Assembly (NCBI GenBank): GCA_017474705.1
Contig: JAFVHC010000071.1
Location: forward strand, 1 to 22,421
Length of the DNA stretch: 22,421 nucleotides
Reading direction: 5' to 3'
Source of the DNA: Bacillota bacterium
GTDB taxonomy: Bacteria > Bacillota > Clostridia > Lachnospirales > Bianqueaceae
Under the pieces are notes generated by a model that did not search any database, was not told where the DNA came from, and saw nothing but the letters and a program-made list of their open reading frames with translations. Shown one piece after another: positions 7,994-15,466 of this stretch. Both the position numbers and the translations under genes were made by a program. Positions within the stretch are counted from its first letter, which is position 1. Every line of letters begins with the position of its first letter.

Positions 7994-8080
7994 TTGCAAA
8001 ACAACCAAAAAAACCTTGAGCGTGCTCCGATTTTTTGCAATTTTGCTTATAGAATGGCTTCATTTTACGATAAATTGCAA
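7994..8080. promoter_or_regulatory. Three regularly spaced TTGCAA palindromes upstream of the opp promoter
   Basis: The palindromic hexamer TTGCAA occurs at 7994-7999, 8035-8040 and 8075-8080, that is 41 and 40 bp apart, in AT-rich DNA just upstream of the oppA -35 box. The outer two of the 8035-8080 pair also form the longer inverted repeat TTGCAATTT/AAATTGCAA. Spacing near four helical turns would put the sites on one face of the DNA. This may be a regulator-binding array or an accident of AT-rich sequence. No clear terminator for the MATE gene was found in the same 250-bp gap; the seven-base T-run (minus strand, 8013-8007) lacks a stable stem. Confidence 0.3.
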
Positions 8081-8093
8081 TAATTTCGGCTGT

Positions 8094-9446
8094 CTAAACG
8101 CTCTGCGGTCCACGTTCCCGCGTCAGATCCTTGACCCACTTGTATTTGCGGTAATGATACATGACCCATGGGATCTTTCCGACCTCGTCCAGGCAGGTGC
8201 AGCTGTAGACCAGAAGCACCGGCCAGTGGAAGACGAAAGCGCCAAGGAAGGCCAGCGGCACGGCCAATCCCCACATGCAGACGCACAGGCTGTACATATC
8301 GAACAGCGTGTCCCCGCCCGCGGCGAAGATGCCATTGATGATGACCGTGTTCACTACACGGCCGATCATGTAGACCGACATGATGATCATCATGCCCACA
8401 AGATAGTCATGCGCTTTGGGTGTCAGCTGTACGAAGCTCATCACCAGCGGGGTGACGGCCAGAACGATCGCCGTAGACCCGAAGCCTATGATATAGCCGA
8501 TCTTCATGCATTTTTCGCCGTACAGCTTGCCAGTCATAAGATCTCCCGCGCCAAGTTCATTGCCGACGACGATGCCCGCAGCGGCGCCGATACCGTTGCA
8601 GAAGCAGCAGACCAGATCACGGACGACGGAAGCGATGGAGTTGGCTCCGGCGGAATCCGCACCCATATGCCCCATGACGGCCGTATAAGATGTGAAGCCG
8701 ATGCCCCAGAGCAGCATCGCACCGACCAGAGGCATCGCGCACTTCATGAAGTCCTTCTCGATCAGTTTATTGCGGCTGAAAAAGCTATCCAGTTCCGGAT
8801 GCAGGAAGCTCTTCTTATACGACAGGCCAATGCACAGGCCGAACTCCACGATGCGGGAGATCAGCGTTGCCAGCGCAGCACCTCGTGCACCCATGGCCGG
8901 CACGCCCAAAAGGCCGAAGATGCAGACCGCGTTCAGAACGATGTTCAGGATGACGGCGACGCCGCTGACCCATGCACTGGCGGCGGCATGGTCGCTGATC
9001 TTCATGACCGTCAGATAACACTGGGATACGCCGGTCAGCAGGTAGGACCAGCCGGCGATGCGCAGATAGGAAGCTCCGATGCGGACCAGTTCCTGATCAT
9101 GGGCGAAGGCCAGCATCAGATACTGTGGGAAGAAGACACAGGCCAGCGCCGACACCAACGACAGGATGCCGCAGATGCGCAGCATCAGGCAGAAGATATC
9201 GTTGATGGTGCGGGTGTCCTGCTTGCCCCAGTACTGGGCCCCCAGGATAGAGCCTGCCCCGATGGCCGCACTGATGATCATGTTCTGCACGAACTGGATC
9301 TGAGTGGCCAGCGAGACCGCCGCCATGGCATTCTGTTCGATACGTCCCAGCATGAAGGCATCCGCCGCGGCGACGGAGGCCAGAAGCAGGCTCTGCAGCG
9401 AGATCGGCAGCGCCAGCCGGTACAGCTTCTTGTAAAAATCTTTCAT
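8094..9446 (-). CDS. MATE family multidrug/Na+-driven efflux transporter
   Basis: Integral membrane exporter of the MATE superfamily, which expels drugs or metabolites in exchange for Na+ or H+. The 450 residues from Met at 9446 give the usual family length and about 12 membrane helices arranged as two MatE repeats. The first repeat opens with LYRLALPISLQSLLLASV, and the second with KCAMPLVGAMLLWGIGFTSY. The frame extends 20 codons further upstream to 9506, but the start at 9446 is preferred: GAGGG lies 8 nt before it, the family domain begins right after it, and the longer version would overlap the promoter and start codon of the divergent hydrolase gene. The substrate cannot be told from sequence. 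It is transcribed toward the opp operon, and read-through is possible because no clear terminator is seen. Confidence 0.9.
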   Translation of the reverse strand: MKDFYKKLYRLALPISLQSLLLASVAAADAFMLGRIEQNAMAAVSLATQIQFVQNMIISAAIGAGSILGAQYWGKQDTRTINDIFCLMLRICGILSLVSALACVFFPQYLMLAFAHDQELVRIGASYLRIAGWSYLLTGVSQCYLTVMKISDHAAASAWVSGVAVILNIVLNAVCIFGLLGVPAMGARGAALATLISRIVEFGLCIGLSYKKSFLHPELDSFFSRNKLIEKDFMKCAMPLVGAMLLWGIGFTSYTAVMGHMGADSAGANSIASVVRDLVCCFCNGIGAAAGIVVGNELGAGDLMTGKLYGEKCMKIGYIIGFGSTAIVLAVTPLVMSFVQLTPKAHDYLVGMMIIMSVYMIGRVVNTVIINGIFAAGGDTLFDMYSLCVCMWGLAVPLAFLGAFVFHWPVLLVYSCTCLDEVGKIPWVMYHYRKYKWVKDLTRERGPQSV

Positions 9447-9465
9447 ACCCTTTTCCCTCAAAACA

Positions 9466-9474
9466 TGGTATACT
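9466..9474 (+). promoter_or_regulatory. Extended -10 promoter for the alpha/beta hydrolase gene
   Basis: TGG-TATACT is an extended -10 element (TGn plus a five-of-six match to TATAAT) in the 58-bp divergent gap between the MATE and hydrolase genes. No good -35 box is visible, which extended -10 promoters tolerate. The predicted start near 9481 leaves a short leader with AAAGGAAG (9488-9495), 9 nt before the ATG at 9505. Confidence 0.55.
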
Positions 9475-9504
9475 CTGGACAATATAGAAAGGAAGTTTGA
9501 TTCC

Positions 9505-10440
9505 ATGTGGTTTTTGTTTGTTTTCGCGGCGGCCGCCGTGCTGATCCTCTTGATCAGCTATGTCGTTTACCGCATCGCGTTCTACTCCCCGAACAGCCGA
9601 CAGAATGATGATCTCAACATCATGGACACGCCGCAGATGGCCGTGTACCATGACCGGTCCGTCGAAATGATCCGTACCTTCGCGGCACGGCCCTTCGAAC
9701 GGGTGTGGATCACGTCTTTTGATGGTCTGAAGCTGGCCGGACGCTACTATCATCAGCATGATGGTGCCCCGCTGGACATCTGCTTCCATGGCTACCGCGG
9801 TACGCCCTGCCGTGACTTTTCCGGCGGATCCGCCATCTACTTCAATGAGGGACACAACCTCCTGATGATCGAAGAACGCGCACACTGCGCCAGTGAGGGC
9901 CACACCATCACCTTCGGTGTCAACGAACGTTACGATTGTCTGGCCTGGACCAAGTACGCCGTGGAGCGTTTCGGACCGGACGTACGCATCATCCTGAACG
10001 GCATCTCCATGGGCGCCGCCACGGTGCTCATGGCTTCCGCACTGGACCTGCCCGCCAACGTCAAAGGGATCGTGGCGGACTGTCCCTTCTCTGCACCGAA
10101 GGCGATCATCCGCAAGGTCTGTACCGATATGAAGCTGCCCCCGGCTCTGGCCTGGCCGTTCCTTTATATAGGTGCCCGCCTGTTCGGCCGGTTCGATCCG
10201 AATGCCGCCGACGCGGTGGAAGCCGTACGGCACGCGAAAGTGCCCATCCTGCTGATCCATGGCGAAGCGGATCTGTTCGTGCCGATCGAAATGAGCCGGC
10301 AGATCGCGGCCGCCGCGCCGGAGCGCATCACACTGCACACATTCCCGGATGCCGGCCACGGTATCAGTTTCCTACTGGACAAGGACCGGTATGTGCGTCT
10401 GGTGCAGGAGTTCCAGAAGGACTGCTTATCTGGCACGTAA
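9505..10440 (+). CDS. Membrane-anchored alpha/beta hydrolase (YqkD-like serine hydrolase)
   Basis: Probable esterase or peptidase-like serine hydrolase held at the membrane by one N-terminal helix (about 3-25). Its 311 residues carry an oxyanion segment CFHGYRG (93-99), the nucleophile elbow NGISMGA with Ser168, the acid Asp256 in HGEADLFVP, and His285 in DAGHG, giving a full Ser-Asp-His triad. Length and layout (N-terminal anchor, then the fold) resemble Bacillus YqkD-type proteins. The start is supported by AAAGGAAG at good spacing and an extended -10 promoter just upstream. The gene seems monocistronic. Its last 15 bp overlap the end of the convergent radical SAM gene, so the two have no intergenic terminator between them. 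The substrate is unknown. Confidence 0.88.
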   Translation: MWFLFVFAAAAVLILLISYVVYRIAFYSPNSRQNDDLNIMDTPQMAVYHDRSVEMIRTFAARPFERVWITSFDGLKLAGRYYHQHDGAPLDICFHGYRGTPCRDFSGGSAIYFNEGHNLLMIEERAHCASEGHTITFGVNERYDCLAWTKYAVERFGPDVRIILNGISMGAATVLMASALDLPANVKGIVADCPFSAPKAIIRKVCTDMKLPPALAWPFLYIGARLFGRFDPNAADAVEAVRHAKVPILLIHGEADLFVPIEMSRQIAAAAPERITLHTFPDAGHGISFLLDKDRYVRLVQEFQKDCLSGT

Positions 10441-11538
10441 GACCTGCTGTCCCAAGGCCCGCAGGCGATCGCCGCAGGCCTCAAAAAACATTTGATACCC
10501 TGTACACAGGCGGTTCTTCAGGATCGTTTCGCCCTCCGAACGGTTGCGGTAGCAGCCGCCGCGGCAAAGCGGCTTGTGCGGGCAGGTCCTGCATGCTTCA
10601 TCCAACTGCATCGACCGCTCGATAAAACCGATCGCCCGTCGCTTCTCGTCGATGGCATCCAATCGGTCCCGGTTGAAATTGCCCAACCGATATGCGTCCG
10701 TCATGTAGAAGTCGCAGGGATACACACTGCCATCGGCCTCGACCGCATACTGGACGCCGCAGGTACCCCGCTGGTCGCACGCTTCGGGGATGTACCCGGC
10801 GGCCAATGCTACATAATTGTCGAACTGGCGGATGAAGGGCTGACGTCCCTTGAGTACGTCCGCGTACCACAGATCGAACAGGCGGATCAGGAAACGGCCG
10901 TATTCCTCCGGATCCAGCGACCATGCCCCGCCGGGCGTCCCGTCCATCGGGTCCAGGCAGGCAATATACTGTTGATACATCCACCCGCTTTGTTTATAAT
11001 AAGAATAGATCTCTTCGATGTGCCGGCAGACGTCGGCCGTGACCACGGTCAAAATGTTGAACTCGACCCCCGTCCGCGTCATAAGATCCGCAGCCTGGCG
11101 GACCCTGGCGAAAGTGCCCTCTCCCCCGCGGTCCTTGCGGTACAGGTCGTGCACCGCCGCAGTTCCATCCAGCGAGAGCCCTACCAGGAAATGATGCTCT
11201 TTCAGAAAAGCACACCATGACTCGTCCAGCAGCAGGCCGTTGGTCTGCAAAGCGTTGTCGACGCGGATCCCTTTCTGGTTGTACTGCTGCTCAAGCCGCA
11301 CCATGGTACGGAAGAAGTCCAGTCCGGCCAACGTCGGCTCACCGCCCTGGCAGGCATAGGCGATATACCCTTCCGCCCGGGACATCGTCCGCCGGATGAT
11401 GTTTCTCAAAGTATCCTCCGTCATCGGTCCATAGGAAACAACACTGCGGCGCTTCGTTTCATCGTGGTAGAAACAATAGTCGCAGTCCATGTTGCACATG
11501 CTGGAGGCGGGTTTGAGCATGATACTGAGAGGCGGCAT
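10426..11538 (-). CDS. Anaerobic sulfatase-maturating enzyme-like radical SAM/SPASM protein
   Basis: Radical SAM enzyme of the anSME family, which oxidises a Cys or Ser of a sulfatase to formylglycine. From Met at 11538 it has 370 residues, the length I recall for clostridial anSME. The SAM cluster CNMDCDYC uses Cys15, Cys19 and Cys22. The SAM-binding QGGEP follows, and YPCDFY contains the Asp that serves as general base in the family. The C-terminal SPASM cysteines are in CDQRGTC, CRTCPHKPLCRGGC and NRLCTGY. The frame extends 13 codons upstream to 11577, but AGGAAGG lies 9 nt before the chosen ATG and nothing comparable precedes the longer start. No sulfatase lies in the window, so the partner must be elsewhere, or the target is another peptide. 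It converges on and overlaps the hydrolase gene. Confidence 0.9.
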   Translation of the reverse strand: MPPLSIMLKPASSMCNMDCDYCFYHDETKRRSVVSYGPMTEDTLRNIIRRTMSRAEGYIAYACQGGEPTLAGLDFFRTMVRLEQQYNQKGIRVDNALQTNGLLLDESWCAFLKEHHFLVGLSLDGTAAVHDLYRKDRGGEGTFARVRQAADLMTRTGVEFNILTVVTADVCRHIEEIYSYYKQSGWMYQQYIACLDPMDGTPGGAWSLDPEEYGRFLIRLFDLWYADVLKGRQPFIRQFDNYVALAAGYIPEACDQRGTCGVQYAVEADGSVYPCDFYMTDAYRLGNFNRDRLDAIDEKRRAIGFIERSMQLDEACRTCPHKPLCRGGCYRNRSEGETILKNRLCTGYQMFFEACGDRLRALGQQVLRAR

Positions 11539-11586
11539 GATTTGTATCCTTCCTGATCGTCTGATCGTCGTGCGCATTACCTGATT

Positions 11587-11616
11587 TTGAAAAGCATGGA
11601 CTATCTATCATGTAAA
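11587..11616 (+). promoter_or_regulatory. Possible promoter of the manA operon
   Basis: TTGAAA (11587-11592) and TGTAAA (11611-11616) are 18 bp apart in the 143-bp divergent gap and could drive manA. The -10 match is poor. A TATCAT further down (11656-11661) has no good -35, and an ACACGTGT palindrome (11649-11656) touches it. The gap certainly must hold promoters for both directions, but I cannot place them with assurance. Confidence 0.25.
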
Positions 11617-11681
11617 TCAGGTGCTACAACCATCGTATTGTCTTTTGAACACGTGTATCATTCTATCAAAAGGAGGACCCC

Positions 11682-12614
11682 ATGTCCATATACTTTTTTG
11701 AACCGATCCCCCGCTATACCATCTGGGGCGGCAAGGCGTGCAACGCCTATTTCCACTGTGAGGACCGTTTCCAGGACGGCGTAGGCCAGATCTGGGCTTT
11801 CAGCGGCCAGGATGGTGCGGGCTTGAGCACCGTTTGCACCACAGCACCTTATGAAGGCCGCACGCTGAAGGACCTTTGGGAACAGGAGCCCGCCTTGTTC
11901 GGCTTCAAAAAAAACGAAGGACCCTTCCCGCTGATCATCTCCCTGGTGGCGCCGGAAGACGACCTGAGCCTGCAGGTCCATCCGGACGACGTACAGGCGG
12001 CCAAGGCAGGCTATCCCATGGGCAAAAACGAGGCCTGGTACTTCATCCGCTGCCGTGACGGCGCCTCCATCGTGTACGATCATAACATGGAGAGTCCGGA
12101 CCAGCTGAAGCAGTACATCGACGATGAACGATGGGATGAGATCCCGAAGCATCGTCCTGTCAAGGATGGAGACTTCGTCTATATCCCGGCCGGCATGCTG
12201 CACGCCATGGGCAAAGGCGTCGTGGTCTACGAGATCCAGCAGTCCACGGATGTCACCTACCGCTTCTATGATTATCACCGCAAGGACAAGAACGGCAACG
12301 AGCGGCCTCTGCAGCTTAAAGAAGCGATCGAATGTCTGCATTATGAGCCGGCACCCGTCCTGGCACCTCCGGTAGAAGACGATCCCTGCACCACGCTGAT
12401 CCGCTGCCCTTCTTTCACCGTGATGAAGATCGACGTTGATGATCACGTTTCTTTCAAGACCGGTCCATACCGTCTGGTGACCGTTACGGAAGGCCGCGGT
12501 ACCGCGAATAGAACGCCTGTACAGGAGGGATCCAGCTTCCTGCTGCCCGCGGGCGAAACCGCCTTTCTGGACGGCCAAATGACTTTGATGACCACGACAA
12601 CTGAAAAACTATAA
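11682..12614 (+). CDS. manA: Mannose-6-phosphate isomerase, class I (Firmicutes type)
   Basis: Zinc enzyme that interconverts mannose-6-phosphate and fructose-6-phosphate in the cytoplasm. The 310 residues form the short cupin-type PMI. Zinc ligands are expected at Gln98 and His100 (LSLQVHPDD), Glu117 (GKNEAWY) and His174 (PAGMLHAMGKG). The QQSTDVTYRFYDY segment (186-198) carries the conserved catalytic-site Arg194. Length and the LSLQVHPDD/EIQQSTDVTYR motifs match the Bacillus ManA/YvyI type. AAAGGAGG precedes the ATG. It is the first gene of a plus-strand operon, only 14 bp ahead of the GH1 gene, which suggests that the sugar released downstream is, or can become, a hexose-6-phosphate. Confidence 0.93.
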   Translation: MSIYFFEPIPRYTIWGGKACNAYFHCEDRFQDGVGQIWAFSGQDGAGLSTVCTTAPYEGRTLKDLWEQEPALFGFKKNEGPFPLIISLVAPEDDLSLQVHPDDVQAAKAGYPMGKNEAWYFIRCRDGASIVYDHNMESPDQLKQYIDDERWDEIPKHRPVKDGDFVYIPAGMLHAMGKGVVVYEIQQSTDVTYRFYDYHRKDKNGNERPLQLKEAIECLHYEPAPVLAPPVEDDPCTTLIRCPSFTVMKIDVDDHVSFKTGPYRLVTVTEGRGTANRTPVQEGSSFLLPAGETAFLDGQMTLMTTTTEKL

Positions 12615-12628
12615 CAAAGGAGACCATC

Positions 12629-14017
12629 ATGAGACCATTCCCGAAGGATTTTCTCTGGGGCGCCGCGACCAGCAACGTGCAGGCCGAGGGCGGCTACCTG
12701 GAAGACGGTAAGAGCTTGAATGTCTACGATACGCTGGAGGTGAAGCCTGAGATCGGCCAGGTGCCGGTGGCCAGCTCCACCGCCGTGGCTTCCGACCACT
12801 ATCACCGTTATAAAGAAGATATCGCGCTGATGCAGGAGATGGGCTTCAAAGCCAATCGCTTCTCCATCGTCTGGTCCAGGACCCATCCCGGCGGGGACGA
12901 TGGCATCATGAACGAGAAAGGCATCGCCTACTATGAGGATATGATCGATACCATGAAGGCCGCCGGCATCGAGCCGGTCGTCTCCCTGGTGCATTTCGAC
13001 ATGCCCGACAGCCTCTACCGCAAGTACAACGGCTTTTACGACCGCCGTGTGGTGGATTTCTACGCGGATCATGTGGCGGATATCGCCCGCCGGCTGCGCG
13101 GCAAGGTCAAATACTGGATCACCTACAATGAAATCAACCTGGCGACCTGGGGCCATCTCGTGGCCGGCGCCGACCGACCGGAAGGTGTTTCCCAGGCGGA
13201 ATTCCATGAACGCATCACGCATCATACGATGCTGGCCCATGCTCTCGCGGTCCTGAAGATCCACGAGGCAGATCCGAACGCCATCGTCGGCGGCATGGAA
13301 GCATTCTCTCCCGTCTACCCCGCCACCTGCGCGCCGGAGGACCTGTTTGCGGCGGATTTCGCCCAGAAGATGCGGTCGTTCCTGCATTTCGACATCATGA
13401 CCACCGGTGATTATCCCGCTTACTATAAAACGCTGCTCCGCGAACAGGGTGTGACATCCGAGCTGCCCGAGGAAGACCGCGCCATCATGCAGCAGGCGGC
13501 TGGAGAACTGGATTATCTGGCCTTCAGCTACTATGCCTCAGCAGCGGCCAAGGGTCCGGCCACGAAGGCCGATATCGCCTTCAAAGGTGCCGGCCGATAC
13601 GACAACCCCTATCTTGGTGCCAACGAATGGGGCTGGAAGATCGATCCGCAGGGCCTGCGCATCTCGCTGGACCTTCTGACCGACCGCTATCATCTGCCCC
13701 TCTTCATCGTGGAGAACGGCATCGGTCTGGACGATCAGCTGGTCGATGGTCACATCGAGGACGATGCCCGCATCGCCTATCACACTGCTCATATCAAGGC
13801 CATGGAACAGGCCATCCACGAGGACGGTGTCGACCTGATGGGGTATCTGGCCTGGTCGCCCTTCGACTTCCTGAGTTCTCATAAAGAAGTGCGCAAGCGC
13901 TACGGATTCGTGTACGTGAACCGCACCAAGGACGATCTGAAAGATCTGGCCCGTATCCCCAAAAAATCCTTCTACTGGTATAAAAACGTCATTGCGACGG
14001 ATGGAGTGGAATTATGA
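12629..14017 (+). CDS. GH1 glycoside hydrolase, probable 6-phospho-beta-glucosidase
   Basis: Cytoplasmic retaining beta-glycosidase of family GH1 (462 residues). It has the family N-terminus FLWGAATSNVQAEGG (8-22), acid/base Glu168 in ITYNEIN, and nucleophile Glu362 in FIVENGIG. The part that distinguishes free-sugar from phospho-sugar enzymes reads DFLSSHKEVRKRYGFVYV. Ser417, Lys423 and Tyr425 fall at the spacing of the Ser-Lys-Tyr phosphate-binding set of 6-phospho-beta-glucosidases, and the NFEW motif of ordinary beta-glucosidases is absent. One oddity is FDMPDSLYRKYNGF, where many members have a Trp-rich LP..L...GGW. AAAGGAGA supports the start. Its TGA stop overlaps the ATG of the ROK kinase by 4 bp, implying translational coupling. 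Whether it acts on glucosides or other phospho-glycosides is not settled. Confidence 0.9.
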   Translation: MRPFPKDFLWGAATSNVQAEGGYLEDGKSLNVYDTLEVKPEIGQVPVASSTAVASDHYHRYKEDIALMQEMGFKANRFSIVWSRTHPGGDDGIMNEKGIAYYEDMIDTMKAAGIEPVVSLVHFDMPDSLYRKYNGFYDRRVVDFYADHVADIARRLRGKVKYWITYNEINLATWGHLVAGADRPEGVSQAEFHERITHHTMLAHALAVLKIHEADPNAIVGGMEAFSPVYPATCAPEDLFAADFAQKMRSFLHFDIMTTGDYPAYYKTLLREQGVTSELPEEDRAIMQQAAGELDYLAFSYYASAAAKGPATKADIAFKGAGRYDNPYLGANEWGWKIDPQGLRISLDLLTDRYHLPLFIVENGIGLDDQLVDGHIEDDARIAYHTAHIKAMEQAIHEDGVDLMGYLAWSPFDFLSSHKEVRKRYGFVYVNRTKDDLKDLARIPKKSFYWYKNVIATDGVEL

Positions 14018-14922
14018 AACCGTTTCTTGCCATCGACGTAGGCGGCAGCGCCATCAAATACGGTGTCATCACGGACGGCACCACCTTCCTGTACCGCAGC
14101 CAGTGCCCTACCCCCAAAGAATCCATGGAAGACCTGCTGGATGCCTACCGCGGACTGTACGCGGACTGCGCCGCCTATGGACCTTTTGAAGGCGTGGCCA
14201 TCAGTTTCACAGCTTCGATGGATGGGCGTACCGGCTACTGCTTCGGCGGTTCGCTGGAAAAATACACCAAGGGCGTCAACCTGCTGGAAGTCTTCCAGTC
14301 CGTGTTCGAGGAACCCGTCGCCGTGGAGAACGACGGCAACTGCGGGGCTCTGGCTGAAGGCCGTTACGGCAGCCTGGCCGGCCTGGAAAGCGGCGCCGTG
14401 ATCATCCTGGGTTCCGGCCTGGGCGGCGGTCTGCTCTCCAACGGCCATATCCATCATGGCAAACGCTCCTGCTCCGGTGAATTCAGCTACGTCTTCGTGG
14501 ATCCGTACACTGCTTACGAAGGCCGCCCGGACGTCTGGGCCATCCATAATGGGTTTTATGGTCTGACCCGTCCACTGGCCATGGCCAAGGGCGAACCCCT
14601 GCAGGACGGCCGCCACTTCTTCGCTCTGGCCGAAGAGGGGGACGCGGATGCCTTGCGGATCCTGAAGGACTATACTAACTACCTGGCTGTGTGGATCTAC
14701 AACCTGCAGTGTATCTATGCACCGGAAAAGGTCGCCATCGGCGGCGGCATCAGCCTGCAGCCGCTGCTCATGGAATATCTGCAGAACAGTCTCAAGACTT
14801 TCTACGAGCGTAATGACGCCGGCCTTCCGCACGCGGAGGTCGTGCCGGCGACATTCCACGGCAGTGCCGGACTGATCGGCGCCGTATGCTGGTGGGAAGA
14901 TTTCTACGGAAAAAAGTCATAA
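14014..14922 (+). CDS. ROK family sugar kinase, candidate beta-glucoside kinase or glucokinase
   Basis: ATP-dependent sugar kinase of the ROK family (302 residues). The phosphate-binding loop is DVGGSAIKYG (8-17), the catalytic base is Asp107 in VENDGNCGA, the second phosphate loop is LGSGLGGGLL (132-141), and SGEFSYV (154-160) includes the sugar-contacting Glu156. The CxCGxxGCxE zinc motif of many ROK proteins is missing: after GEF the chain goes straight to a tyrosine/proline-rich stretch. No DNA-binding domain is present, so this is a kinase and not a ROK repressor. It overlaps the 6-phospho-beta-glycosidase gene by 4 bp. That pairing fits a BglK-like beta-glucoside kinase that makes the phospho-disaccharide the GH1 enzyme needs; a plain glucokinase acting on released sugar is the main alternative. 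Confidence 0.88.
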   Translation: MKPFLAIDVGGSAIKYGVITDGTTFLYRSQCPTPKESMEDLLDAYRGLYADCAAYGPFEGVAISFTASMDGRTGYCFGGSLEKYTKGVNLLEVFQSVFEEPVAVENDGNCGALAEGRYGSLAGLESGAVIILGSGLGGGLLSNGHIHHGKRSCSGEFSYVFVDPYTAYEGRPDVWAIHNGFYGLTRPLAMAKGEPLQDGRHFFALAEEGDADALRILKDYTNYLAVWIYNLQCIYAPEKVAIGGGISLQPLLMEYLQNSLKTFYERNDAGLPHAEVVPATFHGSAGLIGAVCWWEDFYGKKS

Positions 14923-14929
14923 ACCTGTC

Positions 14930-15466
14930 ATGTTCATTCAGTATCATGATATCTGCATCCGTAATGCAGAACCTTCGGACTGTGTTCAGCTTGCGGCCTG
15001 GTGGAACGATGGGCAGGTCATGGCGCATGCCGGCTTCCCCCTTGGTCTCAATACCACCGCAGAAGAGATCGCGCAAAAGATCTCCACGGACAGCGATACG
15101 ACAAGACGCCGCCTGATCATCGAATATCAAGGTCAGCCCATCGGAGAAATGAATTATCGCCTGCTCGAGGATCGGACCGCCGAGATCGGGATCAAGATCT
15201 GCGTTAAGGACCTGCAGGAGAAGGGTCTGGGCCGTATCATCCTGAGCCTCCTGATCCGGAGGTTGTTCGAAACAGGATGTGCCAGGATCGTCCTGGACAC
15301 CAATACAAAGAACACCCGTGCGCAGCATGTATATGAACTGCTCGGCTTTCATAAAGTCCGGGTGAACGAGAACTCATGGCAGGATCAATTGGGCGTGTAC
15401 CAGTCCTCCATCGACTATGAACTGGTTCCCGAACATTTTCATGATTTCGCAAAGGAATACATATGA
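14930..15466 (+). CDS. GNAT family N-acetyltransferase
   Basis: Acetyl-CoA-dependent N-acetyltransferase of 178 residues. Motif A reads QEKGLGRIILSLLI (96-109) for the pyrophosphate of CoA, and motif B reads NTRAQHVYELLGF (128-140). The N-terminal part RNAEPSDCVQLAAWWNDGQV (11-30) resembles the RimJ/RimL and AAC(6')-type subgroup. The ribosome binding site is weak; the ATG lies 7 bp after the kinase stop, so translation is probably coupled. The 3' end overlaps the next gene by 4 bp (ATGA). The substrate could be a protein N-terminus, an amino sugar or an aminoglycoside, and the sequence does not decide. Confidence 0.88.
   Translation: MFIQYHDICIRNAEPSDCVQLAAWWNDGQVMAHAGFPLGLNTTAEEIAQKISTDSDTTRRRLIIEYQGQPIGEMNYRLLEDRTAEIGIKICVKDLQEKGLGRIILSLLIRRLFETGCARIVLDTNTKNTRAQHVYELLGFHKVRVNENSWQDQLGVYQSSIDYELVPEHFHDFAKEYI

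Noticed and set aside
8007..8030. Possible terminator after the MATE gene (minus-strand T-run)
   Set aside because: The only upstream dyad is GAGC-AC-GCTC, with a 2-nt loop that cannot fold stably.
8016..9500. 494-codon open frame antisense to the MATE gene
   Set aside because: The product is His/Asp/Gln-rich with no domain; the opposite strand gives a clear 12-helix MATE protein.
9447..9506. 20-codon N-terminal extension of the MATE protein
   Set aside because: It would overlap the divergent hydrolase start and promoter; a ribosome binding site supports the start at 9446.
11539..11577. 13-codon N-terminal extension of the radical SAM protein
   Set aside because: No ribosome binding site precedes it, whereas AGGAAGG precedes the ATG at 11538, which also gives the family-typical length and Cys15/19/22 numbering.
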